From: Lentisalinibacter orientalis | GTDB lineage: Bacteria > Pseudomonadota > Gammaproteobacteria > Steroidobacterales > Woeseiaceae | Reading direction: 5' to 3' | Assembly: GCF_040706535.1 (NCBI RefSeq) | Contig: NZ_JAPDRJ010000001.1 | Coordinates: forward strand, 1,426,001 to 1,490,000 | DNA: 64,000 nucleotides | Part shown: positions 1 through 8,997 of the stretch, in pieces | Layout of the letters: the number at the start of each line of letters is the position of its first letter | How positions within the stretch are numbered: the first letter of the stretch is position 1 | The notes under the pieces: model-generated | The model's database searches: none | What the model was told of the DNA's origin: nothing | What the model saw: the letters and a program-made list of their open reading frames with translations, nothing else | Program-made: the position numbers and the translations under genes

Positions 1-285
1 GCGGGGGCCGAAGCAGCGCAGCCCGGCCTCCGCGAAGCGGTCGACGAGACCCGCGACCAGCGGCACCTCCGGGCCGACGATGGTGAGATCGACGCGCTCC
101 CGGCGGGCCAGCGCCAGCAGGCCTTCCACGTCGTCCCCTGCCACCGCGGCGTTGCGGACGCCGGGTTCGAGCGCGGTGCCTGCGTTACCCGGCGCGACGA
201 CGACGTCGTCCACCCTCGGCGAGGCGGCGCATTTCCAGGCCAGCGCGTGCTCGCGCCCGCCGCCGCCCACGATGAGTATCTTCAA
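1..285 (-). CDS. purD: Phosphoribosylamine-glycine ligase, N-terminal part (cut by window edge)
   Basis: Catalyses ATP-dependent ligation of phosphoribosylamine and glycine to GAR, the second step of purine synthesis (cytosol). Only the first 95 codons are in the window. The start is an unusual TTG at 285-283, supported by a GGAGGAG Shine-Dalgarno a few bases upstream and by the protein beginning MKILIVGGGGREHALAWK, the classic PurD dinucleotide-like glycine loop and REHALAW motif. A later IVGPEVPL segment (about residues 69-76) is also typical. It lies 15 bases downstream of purH on the same strand, so the two are almost certainly co-transcribed, the usual purH-purD order of gammaproteobacteria. 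Confidence 0.95.
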   Translation of the reverse strand, partial: MKILIVGGGGREHALAWKCAASPRVDDVVVAPGNAGTALEPGVRNAAVAGDDVEGLLALARRERVDLTIVGPEVPLVAGLVDRFAEAGLRCFGPR

Positions 286-300
286 GGCAACTCCTCCGGC

Positions 301-1848
<1,548 letters not shown>

Positions 1849-1888
1849 CGGCTCTGCTCCCGGTGTGTGTGCTGACGCCGGCGGCCGC

Positions 1889-2167
1889 TCAGCGCAGCAA
1901 CGCGTACGCCTTCAGTTTCTTGCGCAGGGTGCCCCGGTTGATGCCCAGGATCGAGGCGGCCTCGCTCTGGTTGCCGCCGGTGTATTCGAGCACCGTCCTG
2001 AGCAGCGGCTTCTCCACTTCGCTCAGCACCAGCTCGTAGAGATCCCCTGGCCGATAGCCGTTCAGGCTCTCGAAATACTGGTTCAGGGCATCCTGGGTGT
2101 GGTCGCTCAGGGACTTGTCGTTGCCAAGCGTCGGCTTTCTTTTCTTCTTTTTCGTCGATTGAGCCAC
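1889..2167 (-). CDS. fis: DNA-binding protein Fis
   Basis: Nucleoid-associated homodimer that bends DNA and activates rRNA and other promoters. The open frame runs further upstream, but the Fis start is taken as GTG at 2167 (VAQSTKKKKRKPT...), which gives 92 aa, close to the usual 98 aa, and has a GGGGA box about 9 bases upstream. The C-terminal helix-turn-helix is unmistakable: GGNQSEAASILGINRGTLRKKL, read here as the GGNQSEAASILG and INRGTLRKKL halves. The N terminus is unusually lysine-rich (KKKKRK). It follows dusB by 79 bp in the same direction, the widely conserved dusB-fis pairing. Confidence 0.95.
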   Translation of the reverse strand: MAQSTKKKKRKPTLGNDKSLSDHTQDALNQYFESLNGYRPGDLYELVLSEVEKPLLRTVLEYTGGNQSEAASILGINRGTLRKKLKAYALLR

Positions 2168-2246
2168 GTCGATTCGTTCCCCGCAGATCGCCGCCACGAC
2201 CGCCGGCCGCAGCGCTTCGGTTGACTGTTGTTGCTGAACAGCGGGA

Positions 2247-3233
2247 TCAGGCGGCCAGAACACCGGCCCGGTCCGCGCTGTCGAGAAAGCGCTCGGTGAG
2301 GAGCAGCTGCTCCCTGGCGCTCTCAACGCGCACCACCTGGCGTCGGTATTCATCGCCATCCGGCAGATGGCGGCTGTACCAGGACAGGTGTTTGCGTGCC
2401 ACCCGGACACCGCGCTCTTCCCCATAGAAACGGTGCAGGTCGTGCAGGTGGGCGGTGATGATAGCACGGAGCTCGGCAGCGTCCACAGGCGCCGGCACGG
2501 TGCCGTGACGGAGATAGTGCAGCACTTCCCGGAATATCCACGGACGGCCCTGTGCCGCGCGGCCGATCATCACGGCGGCGGCGCCGGTTACGCGCAGAAC
2601 TTCGAGTACCTTTTCAGGACTGTCGATATCGCCGTTGGCGATCACCGGTATGGAGACGGCGTCGACGATCTGCGCGATGGTCTCGTATTCCGCGCTGCCG
2701 GCGAAGCGGCAGGCGCGGGTGCGCCCGTGGATGGCCAGCGCCCGGATACCGCAGTCCTCGGCGATCCTGGCCACCCGCACGCCGTTGCGGTTATCGGGAT
2801 CCCAGCCGGTGCGCGTCTTCAGCGTGACGGGCAGGTCGACGGCGGACACGACCGCGGCGAGGATGTCGGCGACCCGGCGCTCGTCCTGCAGCAGCGCCGA
2901 GCCGGCGAGCTTGCGGCAGACCTTCTTGGCCGGGCAGCCCATGTTGATGTCGATGATGTCGGCGCCGGCATCGGCGACCGCGCGGGCCGCCTCCGCCATG
3001 GGCTCCGGATCGCTGCCGGCGATCTGCACCGCCCGCGGCCGGGGGTCGCCCTCCAGGCGCAGTCGGTGCCGTGATTTCTCCGAGCGCCAGAGGGAGGTGT
3101 CCGCGGTGGTCATCTCCGTGGCGGCCAGGCCGGCCCCGAACCGGCGTGCGAGGCGGCGGAACGGCAGGTCGGTGGTGCCCGCCATGGGAGCGAGCAGCAC
3201 GGGCGAGGCGATGTCGATGGTGCCGATGCGCAT
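2247..3233 (-). CDS. dusB: tRNA-dihydrouridine synthase B
   Basis: FMN-dependent reductase that makes dihydrouridine in tRNA. The 328 aa protein begins MRIGTIDIASPVLLAPMAG, with the family LAPMAGTTDLPFR motif. It has the catalytic-cysteine segment INMGCPAKKVCRK near residue 100, TRTGWD, AIHGRTRACRF and VIANGDIDSPEK, all typical of DusB. It starts 6 bp after the stop of the zinc-ribbon protein gene and precedes fis. Assignment to DusB rather than DusA or DusC rests on the fis linkage and on the NMGCPAKKV signature. Confidence 0.95.
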   Translation of the reverse strand: MRIGTIDIASPVLLAPMAGTTDLPFRRLARRFGAGLAATEMTTADTSLWRSEKSRHRLRLEGDPRPRAVQIAGSDPEPMAEAARAVADAGADIIDINMGCPAKKVCRKLAGSALLQDERRVADILAAVVSAVDLPVTLKTRTGWDPDNRNGVRVARIAEDCGIRALAIHGRTRACRFAGSAEYETIAQIVDAVSIPVIANGDIDSPEKVLEVLRVTGAAAVMIGRAAQGRPWIFREVLHYLRHGTVPAPVDAAELRAIITAHLHDLHRFYGEERGVRVARKHLSWYSRHLPDGDEYRRQVVRVESAREQLLLTERFLDSADRAGVLAA

Positions 3234-3239
3234 AACGGT

Positions 3240-5036
3240 CTAGCGGCAGGCGCCGGAGCAGCGCAGGTCGCCTTCGGCGCCCCGGTAGCAGACGTGCAGC
3301 TCGTAGCCCGCCGCCTCGCTACCCGGATCCGACAGGCGGGCTCGGGCGCGCACGCGCTCGCCCGGATGCATGCGGACGTCGCGCAACTCCCCTTCGGGCA
3401 GATAGTCCCCGGCCTCGACGGAGCGGCTGCCGATCACGCTCTGCCAGCGGTCCGTCAGCGAGACGTGCAGCAGCGGATAGGGCTGAGGCCGGTCGCCCTG
3501 GTGCACGATGACGCTGGTGATCTGCAGCGAGTCCGCGCTGGCATCGCCGCCGGACGACTCGACGCACAGCGCGCCGATGTCCCAGCGCGGTTGCACCTCG
3601 ACGCCGAACAGGCCGTAGATCTGCTGCAGGCGGGGCCCGAATTCCGGATGGGTCGCCAACTGGGCGCGCTGGCCGTGGATGACCTGGGCGCCGAGTGCGG
3701 CGACCAGCAGCAAGGCGGCCGCCGACCACAGCAGTGTCCGCGACCGGCTGCGCCGGCGCGGGAGCAGCGTCTGGTCGATGATCTCCTCTTCGGCGATTTC
3801 CTCAGGCTGTTCCCCGGCGGCGCCCCCGGCCGTCTCGCTTTCGAGTTCCCGGGGAGATTCCGTGGCCGACTGCGACTCTTCGCGATCCTCCCGCCCGCGC
3901 TCCTCGACGGCGGCCGCCACGGCGTCGCTGTCGGGGCGGAGGATCGCCGCGAACTCGCCGCTCTGCACGATCTCGTCGAACAGGGCCGCGGATGCCGCGA
4001 GGTCGTCCCGGTCCTCCGCAGCGGGACGCTCGCTTTCCTCTTCCGCTGTCTCCGTCTCCGCTGTGTCTGTCCGGTCGTGTTCCGGCGTTTCCGGCGCGGT
4101 CTCCGGCACGGCTTGCCCGGCCGGCGGTTCCCCGGCTTCGGGCTCCACCGTCCCCGTCGGCTCCGCCGCCTCGGGCCGGGTCTCCGCCGGCTCTTCGACG
4201 AGGGTGAGCTCTTCGGACGGCGCCTCCGCCTCCGGCGGTTGGGCGGCCCGTGCGCCGTTCTCGTCGTCGGTCTCATGCTCCAGCCCGGCGCCGAGGGCGG
4301 TCTCGTCCAGCTCGAGTTCGGCGAGCAGTGCGCGCCACTCGTCCTCGTCGCCGAGATCGCCGGTCTCTCCCGCCTCGTCGCCGCTATGGAGAGTCGGCTC
4401 TGCCGGTTCCCCGGTCGGTCTGTCCGTCTGCGCGCCGGCCGCCGCGGCTTCGTCCCGCTGCTCGCCTTCCTCCTCGTCGGTCTCCGCGGAAAGTTCACCG
4501 CCGAAGGAAGCCAGGATCTCCTCCAGGGGCGTGTCGTCGTCGAAGCGCTGGGGCTCGCGCTCGGGTTCGCCTTCCGGTTCGGGCTCGTGCTCGGGTTCGG
4601 CCTCGGCCTCGGGTTCCGGTTCGGCCTCGGGCCCCGTTTCGGGCCGGAATTCCGATTCCGATCCGGTTTCCGGCGCCACTTGCCACAGCTCTTCGGGCTC
4701 CTCTGCCGGCGCGGGCGTCCATTCCGCTTCTTCCGCCGGACTCCCTGCAGACTCGGTGTCGGTGTCGGTGTCGGTCTCCGGCTCCGGCTCCCGCTTCGGT
4801 TCGGATTCCGGCTCCGGTTCCGGCCCGGCCTCGGCGCCGAGCTCCGGCGCCGGCTCTTCGATCGACTCCGGCTCGGGTGCCGGCGGCTCGGCCGGTTGCG
4901 GCGGTTCGTGGGACAGGGTTTCCAGCGCGTCGAACACCGTCCCGCACGCGCCGCAGCGCACCCGCCCGTGGGCACGTTTCAGATCTTCCGGCCCGATCTG
5001 GTAGACGGTCCGGCATTCGGTGCATTGGGTGTACAC
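3240..5036 (-). CDS. Zinc-ribbon / DUF3426 membrane protein with long acidic linker
   Basis: Function unknown. The 598 aa protein opens with an MJ0042-type zinc ribbon (Cys5, Cys8, Cys28, Cys31). About 360 residues of very acidic Pro/Glu-rich low-complexity sequence follow (PEPEPESEP-like and TDTDTDT runs). A single membrane segment (about residues 437-457, LLWSAAALLLVAALGAQVI) precedes a C-terminal DUF3426 domain with FGVEVQPRWD-like and VSLTDRWQSVIGSR-like stretches. The usual topology would put the ribbon in the cytoplasm and DUF3426 outside. It sits between prmA and dusB, the standard place for this family in gammaproteobacteria. The linker is much longer than usual, and its DNA contains short tandem repeats. 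Confidence 0.85.
   Translation of the reverse strand: MYTQCTECRTVYQIGPEDLKRAHGRVRCGACGTVFDALETLSHEPPQPAEPPAPEPESIEEPAPELGAEAGPEPEPESEPKREPEPETDTDTDTESAGSPAEEAEWTPAPAEEPEELWQVAPETGSESEFRPETGPEAEPEPEAEAEPEHEPEPEGEPEREPQRFDDDTPLEEILASFGGELSAETDEEEGEQRDEAAAAGAQTDRPTGEPAEPTLHSGDEAGETGDLGDEDEWRALLAELELDETALGAGLEHETDDENGARAAQPPEAEAPSEELTLVEEPAETRPEAAEPTGTVEPEAGEPPAGQAVPETAPETPEHDRTDTAETETAEEESERPAAEDRDDLAASAALFDEIVQSGEFAAILRPDSDAVAAAVEERGREDREESQSATESPRELESETAGGAAGEQPEEIAEEEIIDQTLLPRRRSRSRTLLWSAAALLLVAALGAQVIHGQRAQLATHPEFGPRLQQIYGLFGVEVQPRWDIGALCVESSGGDASADSLQITSVIVHQGDRPQPYPLLHVSLTDRWQSVIGSRSVEAGDYLPEGELRDVRMHPGERVRARARLSDPGSEAAGYELHVCYRGAEGDLRCSGACR
4753..4776. repeat. Hexanucleotide tandem repeat inside the acidic linker
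   Basis: Four consecutive TCGGTG/TCGGTC units encode the TDTDTDT run of the zinc-ribbon protein on the minus strand. Flanking sequence is rich in related TCCGGC and TCGGGT units. Because the unit is 6 bp, length changes would keep the frame and only change linker length. Confidence 0.7.
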
Positions 5037-5040
5037 GGTG

Positions 5041-5925
5041 TCAGTCTTCCCGGCGCCTGCCGCTGATCATGATCCAGTCCTCGCGTGCCACCGCCGGCGC
5101 GATCTCGAACCAGGGCTCGTAGGCGGCGCGGATCTCGTCCGCCTGACTCGCGAGGATACCCGATAACACGATCTCGCCGCCGCCCCGGGTCAGTCCGGCC
5201 AGCCGCGGTGCGAGCGCGGCCAGGGGAGCGGCGAGGATGTTCGCCAGTACGACGTCGAACGCCGTGTCGCCGAGTTCGTCCGGTGCCGCGACGCCGAGGC
5301 GCCCGGCGACGTCGTTGCGTGCCGCGTTCGCCCGCGTTGCCGTGAGGGCCTGCGGGTCGATGTCGGTGGCGGTCGCCTCCCCGGCGCCAAGGAGCAGGGC
5401 GGCAATGGCGAGGATGCCCGAGCCGCAGCCGTAATCGAGGACGCGGCGCCCTGCGATGCGAGCCGCATCGAGCCATTCCAGGCACAGGGCCGTCGTGGCG
5501 TGAGTGCCGGTGCCGAATGCGAGGCCGGGGTCCATGTCCAGCACCACCGCGTCCGGGTCTTCCACCACGCTGCCGGTCGGGCATACCCAGAGGCGCTGCC
5601 CGAAGCGCATGGGGTGGAAGTCGCGCAGCCACTCCCGTTCCCAGGCGCGGTCCGCCAGCGTCTCCACCCGCCAGGCCGGCAGTTCGTCGAGTTCGAGTGC
5701 GGCACGCAGGCCGGCGCTCAGGGCATCCTCGTCCAGTGTGTCATCGAACAACGCGGTGACGAGGGTGGCGGGCCAGAGCGGCGTCTCGCCCGGCGCGGGC
5801 TCCAGCACCGGCGAATCGCCGGCGTCGGAGTAGGTGACGGCGCCGGCACCGAGGTCCTCCAGCGCCTCCTCTACCCGGGCCGCGTCGAGTCCTTCCAGAG
5901 CCATGGTGAACTGACGCCAAGACAT
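5041..5925 (-). CDS. prmA: Ribosomal protein L11 methyltransferase
   Basis: SAM-dependent enzyme that trimethylates ribosomal protein L11. The 294 aa length is normal. An N-terminal substrate-recognition domain (MSWRQFTMALEG...) is followed by the catalytic domain with MDPGLAFGTGTHATT, SAM motif I VLDYGCGSGILAIAA, DIDPQAL, and the LANILAAPL motif in which Asn-Ile-Leu substitutes for NPPY. It lies just upstream of the zinc-ribbon gene (4 bp gap) and 15 bp downstream of accC. The accBC-prmA order is common in gammaproteobacteria. Confidence 0.95.
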   Translation of the reverse strand: MSWRQFTMALEGLDAARVEEALEDLGAGAVTYSDAGDSPVLEPAPGETPLWPATLVTALFDDTLDEDALSAGLRAALELDELPAWRVETLADRAWEREWLRDFHPMRFGQRLWVCPTGSVVEDPDAVVLDMDPGLAFGTGTHATTALCLEWLDAARIAGRRVLDYGCGSGILAIAALLLGAGEATATDIDPQALTATRANAARNDVAGRLGVAAPDELGDTAFDVVLANILAAPLAALAPRLAGLTRGGGEIVLSGILASQADEIRAAYEPWFEIAPAVAREDWIMISGRRRED

Positions 5926-5940
5926 CCCGCCGGCGCCGGT

Positions 5941-7281
5941 TCACAGACCGAGGCGCTTCTCCAGGTAGTGAATATTCGTGCCGCCGGTCTTGAAGGCCTG
6001 GTGGGTCATGATCTCCTGGTGCAGCGGCACGTTGGTCTTGATGCCCTCGATCACGATCTCCGTCAGCGCGATCTGCATGCGGGCGATGGCCGACTCCCGG
6101 TTCTCGCCGTAGGCGATCAGCTTGCCGATCAGCGAGTCGTAGTAGGGGGGCACGCGATAGCCGCTGTAGAGATGGCTATCCACGCGGATGCCGGGCCCAC
6201 CCGGCGAGTGCCACAGCTGGACCATGCCGGGCGAGGGCATGAAGGTCTTCGCGTCCTCAGCGTTGATGCGGCACTCGATGGCATGCCCGGTGACGCGGAT
6301 GTCGGCTTGCGTGAAGCGGAGCTTCTCGCCGGCGGCGATGCGCAGCTGCTCCTTCACGATGTCGACGCCCGTGACCATCTCCGTGACCGGGTGCTCCACC
6401 TGCAGACGGGTATTCATCTCGATGAAGTAGAACTCGCCGTCCTGGTAGAGGAACTCGAAGGTGCCGGCGTTGCGGTAGCCGATCTCCTGGCAGGCCTGGA
6501 CGCAACGCGCCCCCATCCGCTCGCGCTCCTCGTCGCTGATGCCAGGCGCCGGCGCCTCCTCGATGACCTTCTGGTGGCGCCGCTGCATGGAGCAGTCGCG
6601 CTCGCCGAGGTGCACGGCGTTGCCGTGGGCGTCTGCCAGCACCTGGAACTCGATGTGCCGCGGTCGCTCCAGAAATTTCTCCATGTACACCTGGTCGTTG
6701 CCGAACGCCGCCTTGGCCTCGGCCCGGGTCACGTTGATGGCGCCGAGCAGGGAGGCCTCGCTGTGGACCACCCGCATGCCGCGGCCGCCGCCGCCGCCGG
6801 CCGCCTTGATGATCACCGGGTAGCCGATCTCGCGGCCGAGGCGCAGGTTCTCGTCGCCGTCCTCGCCGAGGGGGCCGTCGGAACCCGGCACGCAGGGCAC
6901 GCCCGCCTCCTTCATGGCGCGGATGGCCGAGACCTTGTCGCCCATCAGACGGATGCTCTCGGCCTTCGGGCCGACGAAGATGAAGCCGCTCTTCTCGACC
7001 CGCTCGGCGAAGTCCGCGTTCTCCGACAGGAAGCCGTAGCCGGGATGCACGGCCACGGAGTCGGTGACCTCGGCGGCGCTGATGATGGCCGGCATATCGA
7101 GGTAGCTCTCTGCGGAGGAGGGCGGGCCGATGCAGACGGTCTCGTCCGCCAGCAACACGTGTTTCAGATTGGTGTCGGCCGTGGAGTGCACGGCGACCGT
7201 CTTGATGCCCATCTCGCGGCAGGCGCGCAGGATCCTGAGCGCGATCTCGCCGCGGTTGGCGATAACGACCTTTTCGATCAT
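5941..7281 (-). CDS. accC: Biotin carboxylase subunit of acetyl-CoA carboxylase
   Basis: Carboxylates biotin on AccB using ATP and bicarbonate, the first half-reaction of fatty-acid synthesis. The 446 aa protein has the biotin carboxylase N-terminal domain (MIEKVVIANRGEIALRILRA), an ATP-grasp domain with the glycine-rich loop KAAGGGGGRGMRVV, ERDCSMQRRHQKVIEEAPAP, the catalytic EMNTRLQVEHPVTE segment, and a C-terminal domain ending HYLEKRLGL. The start is 7 bp from the accB stop, so the pair is co-translated at a fixed ratio, as usual. Confidence 0.98.
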   Translation of the reverse strand: MIEKVVIANRGEIALRILRACREMGIKTVAVHSTADTNLKHVLLADETVCIGPPSSAESYLDMPAIISAAEVTDSVAVHPGYGFLSENADFAERVEKSGFIFVGPKAESIRLMGDKVSAIRAMKEAGVPCVPGSDGPLGEDGDENLRLGREIGYPVIIKAAGGGGGRGMRVVHSEASLLGAINVTRAEAKAAFGNDQVYMEKFLERPRHIEFQVLADAHGNAVHLGERDCSMQRRHQKVIEEAPAPGISDEERERMGARCVQACQEIGYRNAGTFEFLYQDGEFYFIEMNTRLQVEHPVTEMVTGVDIVKEQLRIAAGEKLRFTQADIRVTGHAIECRINAEDAKTFMPSPGMVQLWHSPGGPGIRVDSHLYSGYRVPPYYDSLIGKLIAYGENRESAIARMQIALTEIVIEGIKTNVPLHQEIMTHQAFKTGGTNIHYLEKRLGL

Positions 7282-7288
7282 GGTCCGC

Positions 7289-7780
7289 TCAGGAGCCGCC
7301 GCGCTGGTCGATCACGAACAGCATCTGCCCGTATTCCACCGGCTCGCCGTTCTGGACGCGGATCGATTTCACCACGCCGTCCACGTCGGCCTCGATCGGG
7401 TTCATCATCTTCATGGCCTCGACGATGCACAGCGTGTCGCCGGCCTTGACCCGGTCGCCGATCTGCACGAACGGGCTCGCCCCCGGGGCGGGCGCGGCGT
7501 AGAAGGTGCCCACCATCGGCGAGGTGACCACGTGACCCTCCTCCTCGGGCTCCCGGGGCGGCGCGCCGGCGGGCTCGCCGGCGGGAGCGGCGGGCTCCGG
7601 AGGCGGATTGGCGGGCGCCGCCTGCTGCATCGGGTAGTGAGCCATCTGCGGCGCGGCCACCATGGTATTGGCCGGGTAGCGGCTGATGCGCACCGCCTCT
7701 TCCCCCTCGGTGATCTCGATCTCCGCGATGCCGGATTCCTCCAGCAGCTCGATGAGCTTCTTGACCTTTCTTATATCCAT
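7289..7780 (-). CDS. accB: Biotin carboxyl carrier protein
   Basis: Carries biotin between the carboxylase and carboxyltransferase halves of acetyl-CoA carboxylase. The 163 aa protein has the short helical N terminus (MDIRKVKKLIELLEESGI), a Pro/Ala-rich flexible linker (about 60-85), and a biotinyl domain with SPMVGTFY, the protruding-thumb region, and the biotinylation motif EAMKMMN, where the second Lys-flanking Met defines the modified lysine. It lies 14 bp after aroQ and 7 bp before accC on the same strand, giving an aroQ-accB-accC operon as in Pseudomonas. Confidence 0.97.
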   Translation of the reverse strand: MDIRKVKKLIELLEESGIAEIEITEGEEAVRISRYPANTMVAAPQMAHYPMQQAAPANPPPEPAAPAGEPAGAPPREPEEEGHVVTSPMVGTFYAAPAPGASPFVQIGDRVKAGDTLCIVEAMKMMNPIEADVDGVVKSIRVQNGEPVEYGQMLFVIDQRGGS

Positions 7781-7794
7781 GCGCTTGCCTTCTC

Positions 7795-8238
7795 TTATGA
7801 GTCCGTCAGCCTGCGGTGCAGTGCCAGCAGGGCGAGTTCGTAGCCGATGACGCCCAGTCCGACGATCGTGCCGTCGGCCACGTCGGAGAAATAGCTGTGG
7901 TGCCGGAAGCCCTCGCGGGCGTGCACGTTCGAGAGATGAACTTCGACGAAAGGCCGGCCGGCGGCCAGCAGGGCGTCGCGCAGGGCGATACTGGAGTGGG
8001 TATAGGCGCCCGGGTTCACGATCAGGGCGCGGGTGCCGTCGTCGGCGCAGGCCTGCACCCGGGCCACGAGCTCGTGCTCGGCGTTGCTCTGAAAACAGTC
8101 CAGCTCGTGGCCGAACTCGTCGGCCAGGTTACGCAGACGTTCCTCCACCGCGGCCAGGCTCTCGTCGCCGTAGACAGTGGGTTCCCGTTTGCCCAGCAGG
8201 TTCAGATTGGGCCCGTTCAAGAGGAGCAGCCGCGGCAT
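7795..8238 (-). CDS. aroQ: Type II 3-dehydroquinate dehydratase
   Basis: Dehydrates 3-dehydroquinate to 3-dehydroshikimate in aromatic amino acid synthesis; type II enzymes are dodecamers. The frame is open far upstream, but the start is set at ATG 8238 (MPRLLLLNGPNLNLLGKREP), giving 147 aa, the normal size. Active-site signatures are NGPNLNLLGKREP, the catalytic Tyr in TVYG, NPGAYTHSSIALRDAL and EVHLSN. It heads the aroQ-accB-accC operon. Confidence 0.96.
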   Translation of the reverse strand: MPRLLLLNGPNLNLLGKREPTVYGDESLAAVEERLRNLADEFGHELDCFQSNAEHELVARVQACADDGTRALIVNPGAYTHSSIALRDALLAAGRPFVEVHLSNVHAREGFRHHSYFSDVADGTIVGLGVIGYELALLALHRRLTDS

Positions 8239-8294
8239 GATCAGTCCAGTAGACGGCCTTTTCAGCGAAGTTAGCGGCGAGTTTAACGCCCATA

Positions 8295-8321
8295 GCCGGC
8301 AATTGCACAATAATTGCCGGC
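8295..8321. repeat. Perfect 10-bp inverted repeat upstream of aroQ
   Basis: GCCGGCAATT (8295-8304) and AATTGCCGGC (8312-8321) form a perfect stem with a 7-nt loop, in the 143-bp gap between the TlpA-like gene and aroQ. There is no T-tract on either side, so it is not a canonical intrinsic terminator. It could be a weak terminator for the dsbD-tlpA transcript or an operator for the aroQ-accBC promoter. Confidence 0.5.
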
Positions 8322-8381
8322 AGCGGTCGTGCTCGGGCGCCGCCGGGCGGCGGCGTGCGGCGGGCGGGTCCCGCCGGCGGA

Positions 8382-8996
8382 TCAGATATCGGCGAGGGCC
8401 TGCCGGGCGGCGTCGGCGGGCAGCGTGCCGTCGAGGAATTCCCGCAGCACCGACGCCATGGTCTCGGCCTGGTCGGCGTTGAATTCGCCCACATGCACGT
8501 TCAGGAGTTCGCCGTCCGGCGCGACGATCAGCGTGAAGGGCAGGCCGAGGAAATCGATGCCGAAGCTCTCCGCGGCGGCGATGGCGTCCTCCTGGCCGAT
8601 GAGCACGGGGTAGTTGAACTCCATCTCTGCCGCATAGTCCGCCACCGGTTCGGCATCGTCGATGGCGATGCCGATGACCTGGATGCCCGCCTCGCCATGC
8701 CGGGCCTGGATGTCTTTCAGCAGCGGGATCTCCCGCCGGCAGGGGGCGCACCAGGTGGCCCAGAAGTTGATCACCCGCAGCTTGCCGTCCCAGTCGGCGA
8801 GGGTGCGGGTGCGGCCGGCCAGGTCAGGCAGGCTGAAGTCGCCCGTTTCCGCCTGCGCGGCGCTGGCCCGCATCTCGGCAGCGGTCCGGTCGACGGGCGC
8901 GGTGGCGGGACTCTCGGGCGGCAGCAGCACACGGGAAAGCCACATGCCGGCCGCAACCGACGCCGCCAGGACGAGGATCATCAGGATACGGGGCAT
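8382..8996 (-). CDS. TlpA-family periplasmic thiol:disulfide oxidoreductase
   Basis: Thioredoxin-fold reductase anchored to or exported across the inner membrane. The 204 aa protein starts with one hydrophobic N-terminal segment (residues 3-25) that serves as signal or anchor. The TlpA/ResA-like domain has FSLPDLAGRTRTL, the redox motif WCAPC (Cys83, Cys86), and the cis-proline region GLPFTLIVAPDG. It begins one base after the dsbD stop codon region on the same strand, so its likely electron donor is the DsbD encoded next to it. Cytochrome c maturation or general periplasmic thiol reduction are both possible; no ccm genes are nearby. Confidence 0.88.
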   Translation of the reverse strand: MPRILMILVLAASVAAGMWLSRVLLPPESPATAPVDRTAAEMRASAAQAETGDFSLPDLAGRTRTLADWDGKLRVINFWATWCAPCRREIPLLKDIQARHGEAGIQVIGIAIDDAEPVADYAAEMEFNYPVLIGQEDAIAAAESFGIDFLGLPFTLIVAPDGELLNVHVGEFNADQAETMASVLREFLDGTLPADAARQALADI

Positions 8997-8997
8997 A

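Noticed and set aside
1849..1888. PurR-type operator before purH
   Set aside because: No ACGCAAACG-like palindrome could be seen in the fis-purH gap.
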